Shown: positions 50,086 to 60,248 of the stretch, piece by piece
Position numbering within the stretch: position 1 is the stretch's first letter
How the letters are laid out: each line of letters starts with the position of its first letter
Source of the DNA: Planococcus maitriensis
GTDB taxonomy: Bacteria; Bacillota; Bacilli; Bacillales_A; Planococcaceae
DNA: 64,000 nt
Direction: 5' to 3'
Assembly (NCBI RefSeq): GCF_003289925.1
Contig: NZ_QLZQ01000001.1
Coordinates: 124,001-188,000, forward strand
Made by a program: the position numbers and the translations under genes
Notes under the pieces: model-generated
Database searches by the model: none
Told to the model about the DNA's origin: nothing
The model's input: the letters and a program-made list of their open reading frames with translations, nothing else

Positions 50086-53000
50086 TTGAGAAAGAAAGAG
50101 TATCCGATCGCACAAGGTCTGTATCATCCCGATCAGGAACATGAAGCTTGCGGCATCGGGATGATCGCTAATATAGACGGAAGAAAATCCCACAATATCG
50201 TCCAGAATGCAGTCAACATCCTGTGTAACCTGGAACATCGCGGCGGCCAATCATCTGATACGAGCACAGGGGACGGGGCCGGCATTTTGACGCAGATTCC
50301 GCACCGCTTTTTCCTGAAGCAATGTGAAAAAGAAGGAATCGTTCTTCCGGAAGAAGGGAAATACGGGATCGGCATGATTTTCATGCCACAGGATTACGAT
50401 CTCCGCATGAAAGCTAAGGACATCATCCAGCGCATCGTCGAAGAAGAAGGCCAGGAAGCACTTGGCTGGCGCCCTGTGCCGGTCAACGATTCATTCGTCG
50501 GCAAAGTGGCGGCGAAAACCAAGCCGGTCATCCGCCAGATCTTCATCGGCGCATCAGCGGAACTTGAGACACGCATGGACTTGGAGCGCCGGTTGTACAT
50601 TATCCGTAAACGCATCGAGCAGGAAATGGGAGGTCAGGAAGAGTTCAAGGATGTCTATTTCAGCAGTTTGTCTGCCGGAACGATCGTCTACAAAGGCATG
50701 CTCATCCCGGAACAACTGGATTCCTTCTATATCGACCTCAACCATCCCGAATTCAAATCGGCGTTGGCACTCGTCCACTCACGGTTCAGTACGAATACCT
50801 TCCCGAGCTGGCAGCGTTCCCACCCGAACCGCTACTCCATCCATAACGGCGAATTCAATACGCTTCGCGGAAATGTCAATTGGATGAGGGCCCGCCAGTT
50901 TGCCTGCAGCTCCCCTTATTTTAATGACCAGGACCTGCAAAAAGTCCTGCCGGTCATTGACGAGACAGGAAGCGACTCATCCATGTTTGATAATTGCTTT
51001 GAATTTCTTCATCTGTCAGGGCGTTCCCTTGCGCATACGGCCATGATGATGGTCCCGGAGCCATGGGTCAACGACAAATCGATTGACAAGAAAAAACGGG
51101 ACTTCTATGAATACCACAGCACATTGATGGAACCTTGGGACGGCCCGGCCGCTTTGGTCTTTACAGACGGCCGCCAGATTGCAGCCTGCCTCGACCGTAA
51201 TGGCTTGCGCCCGGCACGCTATTATATTACGAAAAGCGGCATGATCGTACTTGGTTCAGAAGTCGGTGCGCTCGATATCTTCTCTGATGATATTATCTAC
51301 AAAGACCGCTTGCGCCCGGGTAAAATGCTATTGGTCGACCTGGAAGCCGGAAAAATCGTGCCGGATGAAGAAATTAAAATGCAAATTGCCTCCGAACTTC
51401 CTTACAAGGATTGGGTCGAAAATAACTTGCTCGGCCTGGAGGACCTGCCGGAGCCGAAAGAGCCGGAACATATCCGCGGTGAGGAATTGCTGAAGCAACA
51501 GCTTGCTTTTGGCTATACGCAGGAAGAAGTCCAGAAAATCATCAAACCGCTGGCATCCGACGGGAAAGACCCGGTCGGTTCGATGGGTTACGACTCGCCG
51601 CTCGCGGTATTATCGAAAAAGCCCCAGCTTTTGTATAACTATTTCAAGCAATTGTTTGCACAAGTCACCAACCCGCCGATCGACGCCATCCGTGAGCAGA
51701 TCATCACGGCAGCGCGCACGACGATCGGGGCAGAAGGCAATCTGGTGGATCCGAAGCCAGAAAGCGCCCGGCATATCCGTCTTGAAACACCGGTATTGCT
51801 GAATGCAGAGCTTGAGAAGCTGCGCCAGCAAAACTTGCCGGAGTTCAAGACAGTGACGCTTTCCATCCTCTTCAAGGCAGATGGGGGAGCGGAAGCGATG
51901 GAAGCGCGTCTGGAAGCTTTGTTTGCTGAAGCGGACGAAGCGAGTGACAATGGCGCGACACTGATTATTCTCTCCGACCGTGGCGCAAACAGCGAATATG
52001 CAGCCATTCCGGCATTGCTCGCAGTGTCCGGCCTTCACCACCATTTGATTCGGCAAGGCACACGGACGCGCATGAGCATCTTGCTGGAATCTGCGGAACC
52101 GCGCGAAGTGCATCATTTTGCGATGCTGATCGGATACGGTGCCGAAGGGATCAACCCTTACCTGGCATTTGAAACAATCGAAGACCTGGTAGCGAAAGAC
52201 GATATCCACGGCATGAACGTCGAACAAGCCGAAACGAGCTATGTACAAGCCGTAACGGATGGCATTATTAAGATACTGTCTAAAATGGGCATTTCGACCA
52301 TCCAAAGTTACCGAGGCGCGCAGATTTTCGAAGCGATCGGGATCCATATGGATGTCATAGACAAATACTTCACCCGCACATCATCGCGCCTTGGGGGCAT
52401 TGGGCTCGATATTATCGCCAAGGAGGTCCTGCTGCGCCACGCGTCTGCTTATCCGGACCGCGAAGGGGCGAACCCAGCGCTGGAGTCGGGCGATGAGTAT
52501 CAGTACCGTGAAAACGGCGAAGACCACCAATACAACCCAATGACGATCCACACGCTCCAACAAGCGTGCCGGACGAATGATTACGATACATTCCGCAAGT
52601 ACTCGAAACTCTTGACGGATGAAAAAGCCAATCTCCAATCCTTGCGAGGTTTGCTGAAATTCAAGGAACGCACGCCGGTCCCGATCGAAGAAGTCGAATC
52701 GGTCGAAGAAATTTGCGCACGCTTCAAAACCGGCGCCATGTCGTACGGTTCGATCAGTAAGGAAGCCCATGAAGCGCTGGCAATCGCGATGAATAAAATC
52801 GGCGGCCGGAGCAACTCAGGAGAAGGCGGCGAAGAAGTTTCACGCTTTATCCCTGACGATAACGGGGACAGCCGCAGAAGCGCCATCAAGCAAGTCGCAT
52901 CGGGCCGCTTTGGCGTCACGAGCCATTATTTGGTCAATGCCGACGAAATCCAGATCAAAGTCGCGCAAGGGGCGAAACCTGGAGAAGGCGGGCACTTGCC

Positions 53001-54669
53001 AGGCAAGAAAGTCTACCCTTGGATTGCGGAAGTGCGCGGTTCGACGACGGGCGTCGAATTGATTTCACCTCCGCCCCATCACGATATCTATTCGATCGAA
53101 GATTTAGCGGAATTGATCTTCAACTTGAAAAACGCCAACCCGCGTGCGCGCATCAGCGTGAAATTGGTATCGGCCGTCGGTGTCGGAACGATTGCGGCAG
53201 GTGTCGCGAAAGGCCGTGCCGATCTCGTCTTGATCAGCGGCTACGACGGCGGAACGGGTGCTGCGCCGAAAACGAGCTTGAAGCATACCGGCTTGCCGTG
53301 GGAGATCGGCCTTGCGGAGACGCACCAGACGCTTCTATTGAACGGCCTGCGCGACCGCATCGTCGTCGAAACAGATGGCAAGATGATGACCGGCCGCGAT
53401 GTGGTCACGGCAGCGCTTCTCGGAGCTGAAGAATACGGCTTCTCGACAGCACCGCTTGTCGTGCTTGGCTGTGTCATGATGCGCGTCTGCCATCTGGACA
53501 CATGCCCAGTCGGGATTGCGACGCAAAACCCGGAACTGCGCAAGAAATATACGGGCGAAGCGGACCACGTCGCGAACTTCATGCGCTTTATCGCCATGGA
53601 AGCACGCGAATTGATGGCGGAGCTCGGGTTCCGCACGATCAATGAAATGATCGGCCGCACCGACGTTCTTGAAACAAATAAAGCGATCAAGCACTGGAAA
53701 GCGGAAGGGCTCGATTTGACACAGCTTCTCTATCAGCCGGACCTGCCGGAAAAAGTCGGCCGTTATGCAACAGTCAAGCAAGACCACGGCTTGAAGCATA
53801 CGCTCGATGTCCAGGAACTGCTCCCGCGCTGCCGCAATGCGATCGATACCGGCGAGCCGGTCGAAGTATCGACGGCCATCCGCAATATCCACCGCGCGAC
53901 CGGGACGATCATCGGCAGCGCCATCTCCCGCAAATACGGCGCAGAGGGCTTGCCGGAAGACACCATTACATTGAACTTCCAAGGTTCTGCCGGCCAAAGT
54001 TTCGGTGCGTTCATCCCGAAAGGCATGACGCTCAATTTGATCGGAGACTCCAATGACTTTGTCGGAAAAGGCTTGTCCGGCGGCAAGATCGTCGTCAAGC
54101 CGGCGGCGGATTCGACATTCCTCCCTGAAAAGAACATCATCATCGGCAACGTATCGTTCTATGGTGCTTCAGCAGGCGAAGCGTATATCCACGGCATGGC
54201 CGGCGAACGTTTTGCCGTCCGCAATTCCGGCGCCAAGATCGTTGTCGAAGGTGTCGGCGATCACGGCTGTGAATACATGACTGGCGGGCGCGTCGTCATT
54301 CTCGGGGATACCGGCAAGAACTTCGCGGCCGGCATGTCAGGCGGTGTCGCCTATGTCCTTGATGAAGATGAAACATTCAGCGCACGCTGCAATGCGGAAA
54401 TGGTGCATATGCAGCCGCTCGCAGACCCCGTTGAAATCGCGGAACTGAAAGAGATGGTCGAAAACCATGTCCGCTATACAGGAAGCCTGAACGGCAAACG
54501 CGTATTGGATCATTGGGAGATTCTTTCTGCCAAATTCGTCCGCGTCATTCCGAAAGCCTATTTGAAAATCAACGAGCGCATAAGCAAGCTGCAGGACAGC
54601 GGCATGGCGAAATTCGACGCTGAAATGGCCGCATTCGAAGAAAGCAAAATGGCTTCGGCCGGCAAGTAA
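50086..54669 (+). CDS. gltA: glutamate synthase large subunit, 1527 aa
   Basis: Catalytic subunit of NADPH-GOGAT, making two glutamates from glutamine and 2-oxoglutarate. The start is TTG at 50086, 8 nt from AAAGGAGG; an earlier ATG at 50062 lies inside the ribosome binding site region. Residue 22 is the N-terminal nucleophile after propeptide removal (HEACGIG). Domains: glutaminase (22-430), central domain, FMN-binding synthase barrel (about 800-1180) with the 3Fe-4S cysteines in [15 protein letters not shown], and the GXGXG beta-helix (about 1250-1450). It forms an operon with gltB. No divergent gltC regulator is adjacent, unlike B. subtilis. Confidence 0.97.
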   Translation: MRKKEYPIAQGLYHPDQEHEACGIGMIANIDGRKSHNIVQNAVNILCNLEHRGGQSSDTSTGDGAGILTQIPHRFFLKQCEKEGIVLPEEGKYGIGMIFMPQDYDLRMKAKDIIQRIVEEEGQEALGWRPVPVNDSFVGKVAAKTKPVIRQIFIGASAELETRMDLERRLYIIRKRIEQEMGGQEEFKDVYFSSLSAGTIVYKGMLIPEQLDSFYIDLNHPEFKSALALVHSRFSTNTFPSWQRSHPNRYSIHNGEFNTLRGNVNWMRARQFACSSPYFNDQDLQKVLPVIDETGSDSSMFDNCFEFLHLSGRSLAHTAMMMVPEPWVNDKSIDKKKRDFYEYHSTLMEPWDGPAALVFTDGRQIAACLDRNGLRPARYYITKSGMIVLGSEVGALDIFSDDIIYKDRLRPGKMLLVDLEAGKIVPDEEIKMQIASELPYKDWVENNLLGLEDLPEPKEPEHIRGEELLKQQLAFGYTQEEVQKIIKPLASDGKDPVGSMGYDSPLAVLSKKPQLLYNYFKQLFAQVTNPPIDAIREQIITAARTTIGAEGNLVDPKPESARHIRLETPVLLNAELEKLRQQNLPEFKTVTLSILFKADGGAEAMEARLEALFAEADEASDNGATLIILSDRGANSEYAAIPALLAVSGLHHHLIRQGTRTRMSILLESAEPREVHHFAMLIGYGAEGINPYLAFETIEDLVAKDDIHGMNVEQAETSYVQAVTDGIIKILSKMGISTIQSYRGAQIFEAIGIHMDVIDKYFTRTSSRLGGIGLDIIAKEVLLRHASAYPDREGANPALESGDEYQYRENGEDHQYNPMTIHTLQQACRTNDYDTFRKYSKLLTDEKANLQSLRGLLKFKERTPVPIEEVESVEEICARFKTGAMSYGSISKEAHEALAIAMNKIGGRSNSGEGGEEVSRFIPDDNGDSRRSAIKQVASGRFGVTSHYLVNADEIQIKVAQGAKPGEGGHLPGKKVYPWIAEVRGSTTGVELISPPPHHDIYSIEDLAELIFNLKNANPRARISVKLVSAVGVGTIAAGVAKGRADLVLISGYDGGTGAAPKTSLKHTGLPWEIGLAETHQTLLLNGLRDRIVVETDGKMMTGRDVVTAALLGAEEYGFSTAPLVVLGCVMMRVCHLDTCPVGIATQNPELRKKYTGEADHVANFMRFIAMEARELMAELGFRTINEMIGRTDVLETNKAIKHWKAEGLDLTQLLYQPDLPEKVGRYATVKQDHGLKHTLDVQELLPRCRNAIDTGEPVEVSTAIRNIHRATGTIIGSAISRKYGAEGLPEDTITLNFQGSAGQSFGAFIPKGMTLNLIGDSNDFVGKGLSGGKIVVKPAADSTFLPEKNIIIGNVSFYGASAGEAYIHGMAGERFAVRNSGAKIVVEGVGDHGCEYMTGGRVVILGDTGKNFAAGMSGGVAYVLDEDETFSARCNAEMVHMQPLADPVEIAELKEMVENHVRYTGSLNGKRVLDHWEILSAKFVRVIPKAYLKINERISKLQDSGMAKFDAEMAAFEESKMASAGK

Positions 54670-54734
54670 CAGCACCGGCCACTGCTGCCTTTCATAGAGA
54701 AAAGCTTGATAAATATGCGAACTGGAGGGAAACG

Positions 54735-56222
54735 ATGGGGAAGATAACCGGATTTATGGAATATGACCGACAGACTGTAAAAGAACGCGACCCCGAACAG
54801 CGGACGCATGATTGGAAAGATTACACGATTCCGCTATCTGAACAGGAAGTACAAAAGCAAGGGGCGCGCTGCATGGATTGCGGCGTCCCGACTTGCCAGA
54901 CGGGAATGGATCTCGACAATGGCACGACCGGATGCCCCGTCAATCACTTGATCCCCGAATGGAATGATCTGGTCTACCGGGGGCAATGGAAAGAAGCGCT
55001 TCACCGGGAACACCTGAAGAACAACTTTCCGGAATTCACCGGCGTCGCTTGCCCGGCGCCGTGTGAAGGGGCTTGCGTCCTTGGCATCAACGAACCGCCT
55101 GTCGCCATCCGTACCGTCGAGCGATCGATCATCGAACGCGGATTTGCGGAAGGCTGGGTGGTGCCGGAACCGCCGAAACAGCGAACGGGCAAGAAAGTGG
55201 CGGTTGTCGGATCGGGTCCTGCGGGACTAGCGGCGGCAGCCCAATTGAACAAAGCCGGCCACATGGTAACGGTTTTCGAGAAAAGCGACCGCGTCGGCGG
55301 CTTGCTGACTTACGGCATCCCTGAAATGAAATTGCCGTATGATATGGTCATGCGCCGCGTCAAGATCCTCGAGCAGGAAGGCATCACATTCGTGACGAAT
55401 GTCGAAGTCGGCAAAAACTATCCTGCAGCGAAATTACGCGATGATTTCGATTCGGTCATCATGGCGGCCGGGGCGACTGTCCACCGCAATATCGATGTCG
55501 AAGGGCGTGAGTTGGAAGGCATTCATTTCGCGATGGACTTCCTGCATGCCAGCACAAAAAGCTTGCTCGATTCCGACTTGGAAGACGGCAATTACATCTC
55601 GGCAAAAGGAAAAGACGTCATTGTCATCGGCGGCGGTGATACAGGAACAGACTGTCTTGCAACATCCGTGCGCCATGGCTGCAAGAGCCTTGTGCAATTC
55701 GATGTGTACGATCAAAAAGGTGCCATCCGTGATGAGAAAGGCAACCCGTGGCCGCAATACCCAAAAATCCATCGTGTAGAGTACGGCCACAAGGAAGCAG
55801 CCGCAACGTTCGGCGACGACCCGCGTGCATATGCGGTCATGACGAAGAAATTCGTCGGCGATGAAAACGGGCACGTGAAAGAAGTCCATACCGTCAACGT
55901 CAAGCTGAAAATCGATGAACAGGGCAACCGCATCCGCGAGGAAATCCCGGGCACGGAAAAAGTCTGGAAAGCGGATCTGATCCTGATCGCGATCGGCTTT
56001 AGCGGGCCGGAACAGCTGCTGATCGACCAATTGAATGTCGAAACGCATGCCAATTCACGCGTTAAAGCTGAATACGGCGATTACCGCACGAATGTCGAAG
56101 GCATTTTCGCGGCCGGCGATATGCGCAGGGGCCAGAGCTTGATCGTCTGGGCGATCAACGAAGGCCGTGAAGCCGCACGGGAATGCGACCGTTATTTGAT
56201 GGGCAGCACCGTATTGCCATAA
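54735..56222 (+). CDS. gltB: glutamate synthase small subunit, 495 aa
   Basis: Supplies electrons from NADPH to the large subunit. The N-terminus has the two 4Fe-4S cysteine clusters ([12 protein letters not shown] near 47-58, and CPAPCEGAC near 107-115), then an FAD-binding motif [12 protein letters not shown] (near 156-167) and an NADPH motif [11 protein letters not shown] (near 296-306), and the C-terminal FAD block [11 protein letters not shown]. Length is typical. ATG follows GGAGGG. It begins 65 bp after gltA, the same operon, and ends at a strong terminator. Confidence 0.97.
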   Translation: MGKITGFMEYDRQTVKERDPEQRTHDWKDYTIPLSEQEVQKQGARCMDCGVPTCQTGMDLDNGTTGCPVNHLIPEWNDLVYRGQWKEALHREHLKNNFPEFTGVACPAPCEGACVLGINEPPVAIRTVERSIIERGFAEGWVVPEPPKQRTGKKVAVVGSGPAGLAAAAQLNKAGHMVTVFEKSDRVGGLLTYGIPEMKLPYDMVMRRVKILEQEGITFVTNVEVGKNYPAAKLRDDFDSVIMAAGATVHRNIDVEGRELEGIHFAMDFLHASTKSLLDSDLEDGNYISAKGKDVIVIGGGDTGTDCLATSVRHGCKSLVQFDVYDQKGAIRDEKGNPWPQYPKIHRVEYGHKEAAATFGDDPRAYAVMTKKFVGDENGHVKEVHTVNVKLKIDEQGNRIREEIPGTEKVWKADLILIAIGFSGPEQLLIDQLNVETHANSRVKAEYGDYRTNVEGIFAAGDMRRGQSLIVWAINEGREAARECDRYLMGSTVLP

Positions 56223-56240
56223 AAGAGTTTCATTGAATGA

Positions 56241-56277
56241 CAAGCCTGCAATTTTTCCTTGCAGGCTTTTTTCTTTT
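56241..56277 (+). terminator. terminator of gltAB
   Basis: AAGCCTGCAA / TTGCAGGCTT stem with T6. Confidence 0.92.
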
Positions 56278-56379
56278 GGGGTTACAAATCGGAATAAAGG
56301 GGAATGAATAATAAATTGATTATTTAAATAACTTTAAATAATCATCTCGTTTCTTTATTGTAAATTTTTTCAGGAGTTG

Positions 56380-56408
56380 TTGTGCAAAAGTCCTAGCGTG
56401 TATATACT
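56380..56408 (+). promoter_or_regulatory. sigma-A promoter of the secreted coiled-coil protein
   Basis: TTGTGC, 17-bp spacer, TATACT. Confidence 0.5.
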
Positions 56409-56470
56409 GAAGGATGTAGGACTATCGGTCGCTTATATCGCCAGTAACAGAAATATAAAAAGGATAAGCG
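56389..56470 (+). promoter_or_regulatory. paired inverted repeats in the promoter/leader of the secreted protein
   Basis: First pair AGTCCTA / TAGGACT (56389-56395, 56417-56423) brackets the -10 box and may be an operator. Second pair CGCTTAT / ATAAGCG (56430-56436, 56464-56470) lies in the leader RNA. No known riboswitch class is recognised. Confidence 0.45.
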
Positions 56471-56518
56471 GTCCGCAATTTCTTCAAAAAAAATTAAATC
56501 AACCCAGGAGGAATACGC

Positions 56519-56989
56519 ATGTTCAAGAAAAGTATCGCAGCCGTCATCTTCTCATTCATAATGATTTTATCAATGGGAACAGGAGCGTTTGCATCGGGAA
56601 TTCCAGTCGTAGATGATGTGCCGCAACACAGTATTGATGGGACAATGACAAAAGAAGTGCAAGAAGCGATGAAAGATATCAATAAAGTGAATGCAAAAAT
56701 CGAAGCGGAAATCGCTAAAAATGAAGAAAAAGCCGCTAAGCTTTATGCTCGCTACCAAGCTGAACTTGAAAAAGAAACAGACATGGAACAGAAAGCGGAA
56801 TTGACTGCAAAGTACGAAGAAAAAATCACAAAGCTGATCACGAAACTCCAGGAAAAAGCTGAAAATATGACGGAAAAAGGCATTGAGAAAGCTACCGAAG
56901 CCGGAATCGATGCAAAGATTGTCCTAGTTGAAGGATTCTTCGGTGACAGAACTGCCCTTATTGACCCTATCGTAGTAGTTTCTTGGTGA
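56519..56989 (+). CDS. secreted coiled-coil protein, 156 aa
   Basis: A signal peptide (FKKSIAAVIFSFIMILSMGT, cleaved near GAFASG) is followed by a lysine/glutamate-rich helical region (about 45-125) predicted to be a coiled coil, and a short hydrophobic end (AKIVLVEGFFGDRTALIDPI). I do not recognise the family. It is probably exported and may bind the wall or act as a structural or small adaptor protein. ATG has a strong AGGAGG at 6-7 nt. It is more AT-rich than most of the window, and the next gene begins AT-rich too. The downstream terminator separates it from the cupin/HD-GYP gene. Confidence 0.8.
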   Translation: MFKKSIAAVIFSFIMILSMGTGAFASGIPVVDDVPQHSIDGTMTKEVQEAMKDINKVNAKIEAEIAKNEEKAAKLYARYQAELEKETDMEQKAELTAKYEEKITKLITKLQEKAENMTEKGIEKATEAGIDAKIVLVEGFFGDRTALIDPIVVVSW

Positions 56990-57017
56990 GAATATTGTAG
57001 ATATCAGTTAAAAAGAG

Positions 57018-57058
57018 TAGTATGAGAGTAGAGGAAACTTTGCTCTCATTTTTTTTAT
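57018..57058 (+). terminator. terminator of the secreted protein gene
   Basis: ATGAGAG / CTCTCAT outer stem with inner pairing and T8. The ATG in the left arm (57022) is therefore an unlikely start for the next gene. Confidence 0.85.
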
Positions 57059-57075
57059 ATAAGGGAAGTGAATTT

Positions 57076-57990
57076 GTGAGAGGCTTGGATATATTAAAGG
57101 GGAACTATCTGGAAAAAATTGAAAACGACACCACCACTCTGTCTCTGTTAGGAAGAGGGGGAGGTCTAGAACTTCTAAAACAAACAATTCTTAAAGATAA
57201 TAGCTTTATCCTTTTTCCAAGTGAAGTTGCCGATGCTCATGAATTTTATTACATATTAGAAGGAGAGATTCAGGCGGAAGTTGAAGGGAATATCATTACC
57301 TTAAGCAAGGATGGTTTCTTTTCATGTAACGAATTGGAAGTGCCTGTTTCTTTCAGAGTCATAGAAACAGTAACATTATTCTCAGTATCCACTGCTCCTG
57401 TATTTCATTATTTAAGTAAAATCATCGAAGAACTAAGAAAAATTGGCGAACGTGTTGAGCAAAAGGACCGCTATACTTTTAACCATAGTGCCCGAGTCGC
57501 CAATTATGCTGTTAAGACTGCTGCAAAATTAAAATTAACAAGAGAACATATGGAGTCATTATTCCTGGCTTCCATCCTTCATGACATCGGCAAAATCAAT
57601 ATTCCGGAAGAAGTCTTGAAAAAGCCTTCCAAATTGACGGATGCAGAATTTGACCTGGTGAAAAAGCATCCAGGAGATGGCGCCGATATGATTCGGGACA
57701 CCCCTTATAAAGATATCGCCGACATCGTCGAGCAGCACCATGAACGGGTGAACGGACGCGGATACCCATTCGGCTTGAAAGGCGATGAGATCTTGATCGA
57801 GGCAAAGATCATCGGGGTCTGTGATACTTTCGATGCGATGACGGAAGATCGTGCCTACCGTTCTGCGTTCACCGCCCAATATGCGATGGAGGAACTCGAA
57901 CGTCTGATCGGGATTCAATATGATGAAGAAGTCGTCAAAGCATTCAAGCAAGTATTGTTAGAAGAAGGCAAATTGATAGATACACCTTAA
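57076..57990 (+). CDS. cupin + HD-GYP domain protein, 304 aa
   Basis: Residues about 20-120 form a cupin-like sensor (LKDNSFILFPSEVADAHEFY, then a TVTLFSVS strand). The rest is an HD-GYP domain: LHDIGKINIPEEVLKKPSKL near 172-191, HHERVNGRGYPFGLKGDEIL near 222-241, and DTFDAMTEDRAYR near 254-266. All metal ligands of an HD-GYP phosphodiesterase are present, so cyclic di-GMP (or cGAMP) hydrolysis is plausible. GTG at 57076 follows AAGGGAAGTG; the ATG at 57022 lies in a terminator stem. The first half is markedly AT-rich, the second half GC-rich. Confidence 0.86.
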   Translation: MRGLDILKGNYLEKIENDTTTLSLLGRGGGLELLKQTILKDNSFILFPSEVADAHEFYYILEGEIQAEVEGNIITLSKDGFFSCNELEVPVSFRVIETVTLFSVSTAPVFHYLSKIIEELRKIGERVEQKDRYTFNHSARVANYAVKTAAKLKLTREHMESLFLASILHDIGKINIPEEVLKKPSKLTDAEFDLVKKHPGDGADMIRDTPYKDIADIVEQHHERVNGRGYPFGLKGDEILIEAKIIGVCDTFDAMTEDRAYRSAFTAQYAMEELERLIGIQYDEEVVKAFKQVLLEEGKLIDTP

Positions 57991-58022
57991 AGGGCGCCCT
58001 GTTACAAGGGTGTCTTTTTCCT
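57990..58022 (+). terminator. terminator of the HD-GYP gene
   Basis: GGCGCCCT / AGGGTGTC stem with two G-T pairs and T5. Confidence 0.7.
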
Positions 58023-58107
58023 TTTTAGGGAAGCGATGTTTGAAAATAGGCAATTCCGTCTATACTTACTACACTAAGTTTTATTAAATGAAGGAGGAGA
58101 TTATAAA

Positions 58108-58650
58108 ATGGCACGAAAATCAGGCGGATTTTTCAGCAAACTCGTATTGCTGGGGGTAGGCGCGGCAATCGGGGCAGCAATGACACAGAAAAAGTCGGAA
58201 ACCGGCAGCGCACAAAATACCAGCGGTTCTTCGACGGGCACGGCCGACATGAAAGAGAACATCAAGAAGAATTTGGATCGCTTCAATGAGCAGTCGGGCG
58301 GTATGGTCGATAAAGTGAAGCCTCATATCAACAAAGCGGTCGACACGGTCAAGACGACAATCGAGAAGCAGCAGCAAATGATGGATAAGGAAAAAGACGC
58401 GCTCGATAAAGCGAACAAGACCGTCCAGGATGAAGTCGGTGAATCGAAAGGCTCGGATTCTTCATCGGGCAATACAGCATCATCCGCCAATAAAGATGCG
58501 TTCTCTTCCACTTCTTCCTCTACGGATGCCGATAAGCCGAGCGGCGGTTCGTTCGGCGGCAGCACGGATTACACCGAATCGCTGAAAAAGAAGCCGGAAA
58601 CCGATTCCGCTTCGGGCAAATCTTCAAATGGCGGCACAACGAAAAAATAA
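58108..58650 (+). CDS. YtxH-like membrane-anchored low-complexity protein, 180 aa
   Basis: Short basic start, one N-terminal hydrophobic helix with GxxxG spacing (LVLLGVGAAIGAAM, 12-25) typical of YtxH-like proteins, then a helical segment (about 48-112) and a Ser/Gly/Asp/Lys-rich disordered C-terminus. No catalytic motif. It probably works as a small membrane-tethered stress or surface protein; the function is unknown. ATG has AAGGAGGAG at 7-8 nt. Monocistronic with terminator. Confidence 0.75.
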   Translation: MARKSGGFFSKLVLLGVGAAIGAAMTQKKSETGSAQNTSGSSTGTADMKENIKKNLDRFNEQSGGMVDKVKPHINKAVDTVKTTIEKQQQMMDKEKDALDKANKTVQDEVGESKGSDSSSGNTASSANKDAFSSTSSSTDADKPSGGSFGGSTDYTESLKKKPETDSASGKSSNGGTTKK

Positions 58651-58673
58651 CTTCGGTTATAATAGAACAAAGA

Positions 58674-58707
58674 ACAGCTATGCCGAGCATGGGCATGGCT
58701 TTTTCTT
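58674..58707 (+). terminator. terminator of the YtxH-like gene
   Basis: AGCTATGCC / GGGCATGGCT stem with T5. Confidence 0.85.
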
Positions 58708-58790
58708 TCCCTCCAGTAGACAGAAAATTCATACCTTTTGAAAATCAGCGGGATTTACTGGCGGCATTCTGATAGAGGGGGTTCGGCCAC

Positions 58791-60248
58791 GTGTTTAACG
58801 ATTATAAAACCAGTCCATTTTTTGATGAGATGTTTACGCCAGACGGAAAACCGAAAGCCCATTACGAAACCTTCCATGAAGTGATCAAGCGATTTTCAGA
58901 AGATGAACTAAGGGAAAAGCATGAGACAGCGCAATTATCGTTTCTTCGCCAAGGCATCACTTTCACTGTCTACCATAATAATGTAGGGACCGAGCGGACC
59001 ATGCCGTTCGATTTCGTGCCGATCATCATCCCGCCGGAAGAATGGGAAGTGGTCGAAAAAGGAATGACCCAGCGCGCGGAAGCGCTGAACCGCTTTTTGG
59101 ACGACGTCTACCACGACCAAAGGATTATCGAAGCGGGAATCGTGCCGCGCCATTTGGTCGAAGACAATCCTTATTATTATGAAAAACAGATGAAAGGGGT
59201 CAAGATTCCGCTCAGCAATCACATCTTCCTGGCGGGGATTGACTTGATCCGTGATGAAAATGGGAAATACCATGTGCTTGAAGATAATTTGCGCAACCCC
59301 TCCGGTTTGTCTTATGTGTACCAGAACCGGTATGTCATGCGCCAAGTGTATCCCGAGTTTTTCGTCAACCATTCGGTGAGGACGCTCGAGCATCAGATGA
59401 GCTTCCTGCATGAGGCGATTTTGGATCATGCCCCGAAAGAACGGAAAGACAAACCGTTTGCAGTGCTTTTGACGCCAGGGATGTACAACTCGGCTTATTA
59501 TGACCATGTCTTTTTGGCCCAGCAGATGGGCATGGATTTAGTGGAAGGCCGCGATCTGGTCGTCCGCAACAATATCGTCTATATGAAATCGATTCGGGGG
59601 TTGAAGCGCGTCGACATCATCTACCGCCGTATCGACGATGATTTCTTGGATCCGGAAGCTTTCCGTCCGGACTCTGCGCTCGGGGTACGCGGCGTGATGG
59701 AAGCTTACCAAAAGGGCAATGTCGCGATTTTGAATGCGGTCGGCAACGGTGTCGCGGATGATAAGGCGATCTATGCATATGTGCCGGAGATGATCCGCTA
59801 TTATCTGGGTGAAGAACCGATCATCGACAATGTGAAAACTTATTTGCTTGATAAGCCCGAAGACCGCGAATGGGTGCTTGAGCATCTTGAAGAGCTTGTC
59901 GTCAAAAATGTCGGGGCATCCGGCGGTTACGACATGCTCGTCGGCCCCCATGCCTCGAAGGAGCTGATCGAAAAGTTCAGGGAGAAAATTATCGAAACGC
60001 CTCATCAGTATATAGCGCAGCCGACGATCAAGCTGTCCCGCGCACCGGCTTTTCAAGGAGACAAGTTCTACCCTTGCCACGTGGATCTGAGGGTATTCGT
60101 CATGAGAGGCGAAACGACGCATGTCCTGCCCGGCGGATTGTCCCGTGTCGCGCTGAAAGAAGGGTCGCTTGTCGTCAACTCTTCACAAGGCGGAGGCGGA
60201 AAAGACACGTGGGTGTTCAAGAAGAAAGAAGAAGGGGAGGATGCGTAA
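58791..60248 (+). CDS. circularly permuted type 2 ATP-grasp protein, 485 aa
   Basis: Member of the CP_ATPgrasp family: conserved blocks YHVLEDNLRNPSGLSYVYQNR near 158-178, IIYRRIDDDFLDPEAF near 275-290, GVADDKAIYAYVPEMIRYYL near 321-340, and C-terminal NVGASGGYDMLVGP near 375-388 plus YPCHVDLRVFVMRG near 423. Such enzymes are predicted to ligate amino acids to peptides or proteins with ATP. Together with the following alpha-E/transglutaminase gene (0 bp apart) they form the conserved module described by Iyer and colleagues among amidoligase systems. Start GTG follows AGGGGG. The chemistry is a family prediction. Confidence 0.9.
   Translation: MFNDYKTSPFFDEMFTPDGKPKAHYETFHEVIKRFSEDELREKHETAQLSFLRQGITFTVYHNNVGTERTMPFDFVPIIIPPEEWEVVEKGMTQRAEALNRFLDDVYHDQRIIEAGIVPRHLVEDNPYYYEKQMKGVKIPLSNHIFLAGIDLIRDENGKYHVLEDNLRNPSGLSYVYQNRYVMRQVYPEFFVNHSVRTLEHQMSFLHEAILDHAPKERKDKPFAVLLTPGMYNSAYYDHVFLAQQMGMDLVEGRDLVVRNNIVYMKSIRGLKRVDIIYRRIDDDFLDPEAFRPDSALGVRGVMEAYQKGNVAILNAVGNGVADDKAIYAYVPEMIRYYLGEEPIIDNVKTYLLDKPEDREWVLEHLEELVVKNVGASGGYDMLVGPHASKELIEKFREKIIETPHQYIAQPTIKLSRAPAFQGDKFYPCHVDLRVFVMRGETTHVLPGGLSRVALKEGSLVVNSSQGGGGKDTWVFKKKEEGEDA

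Noticed and set aside
57022..57075. Extended ATG start of the HD-GYP protein at 57022
   Set aside because: The ATG lies in the left arm of an intrinsic terminator and has a weak ribosome binding site; GTG at 57076 is better placed.
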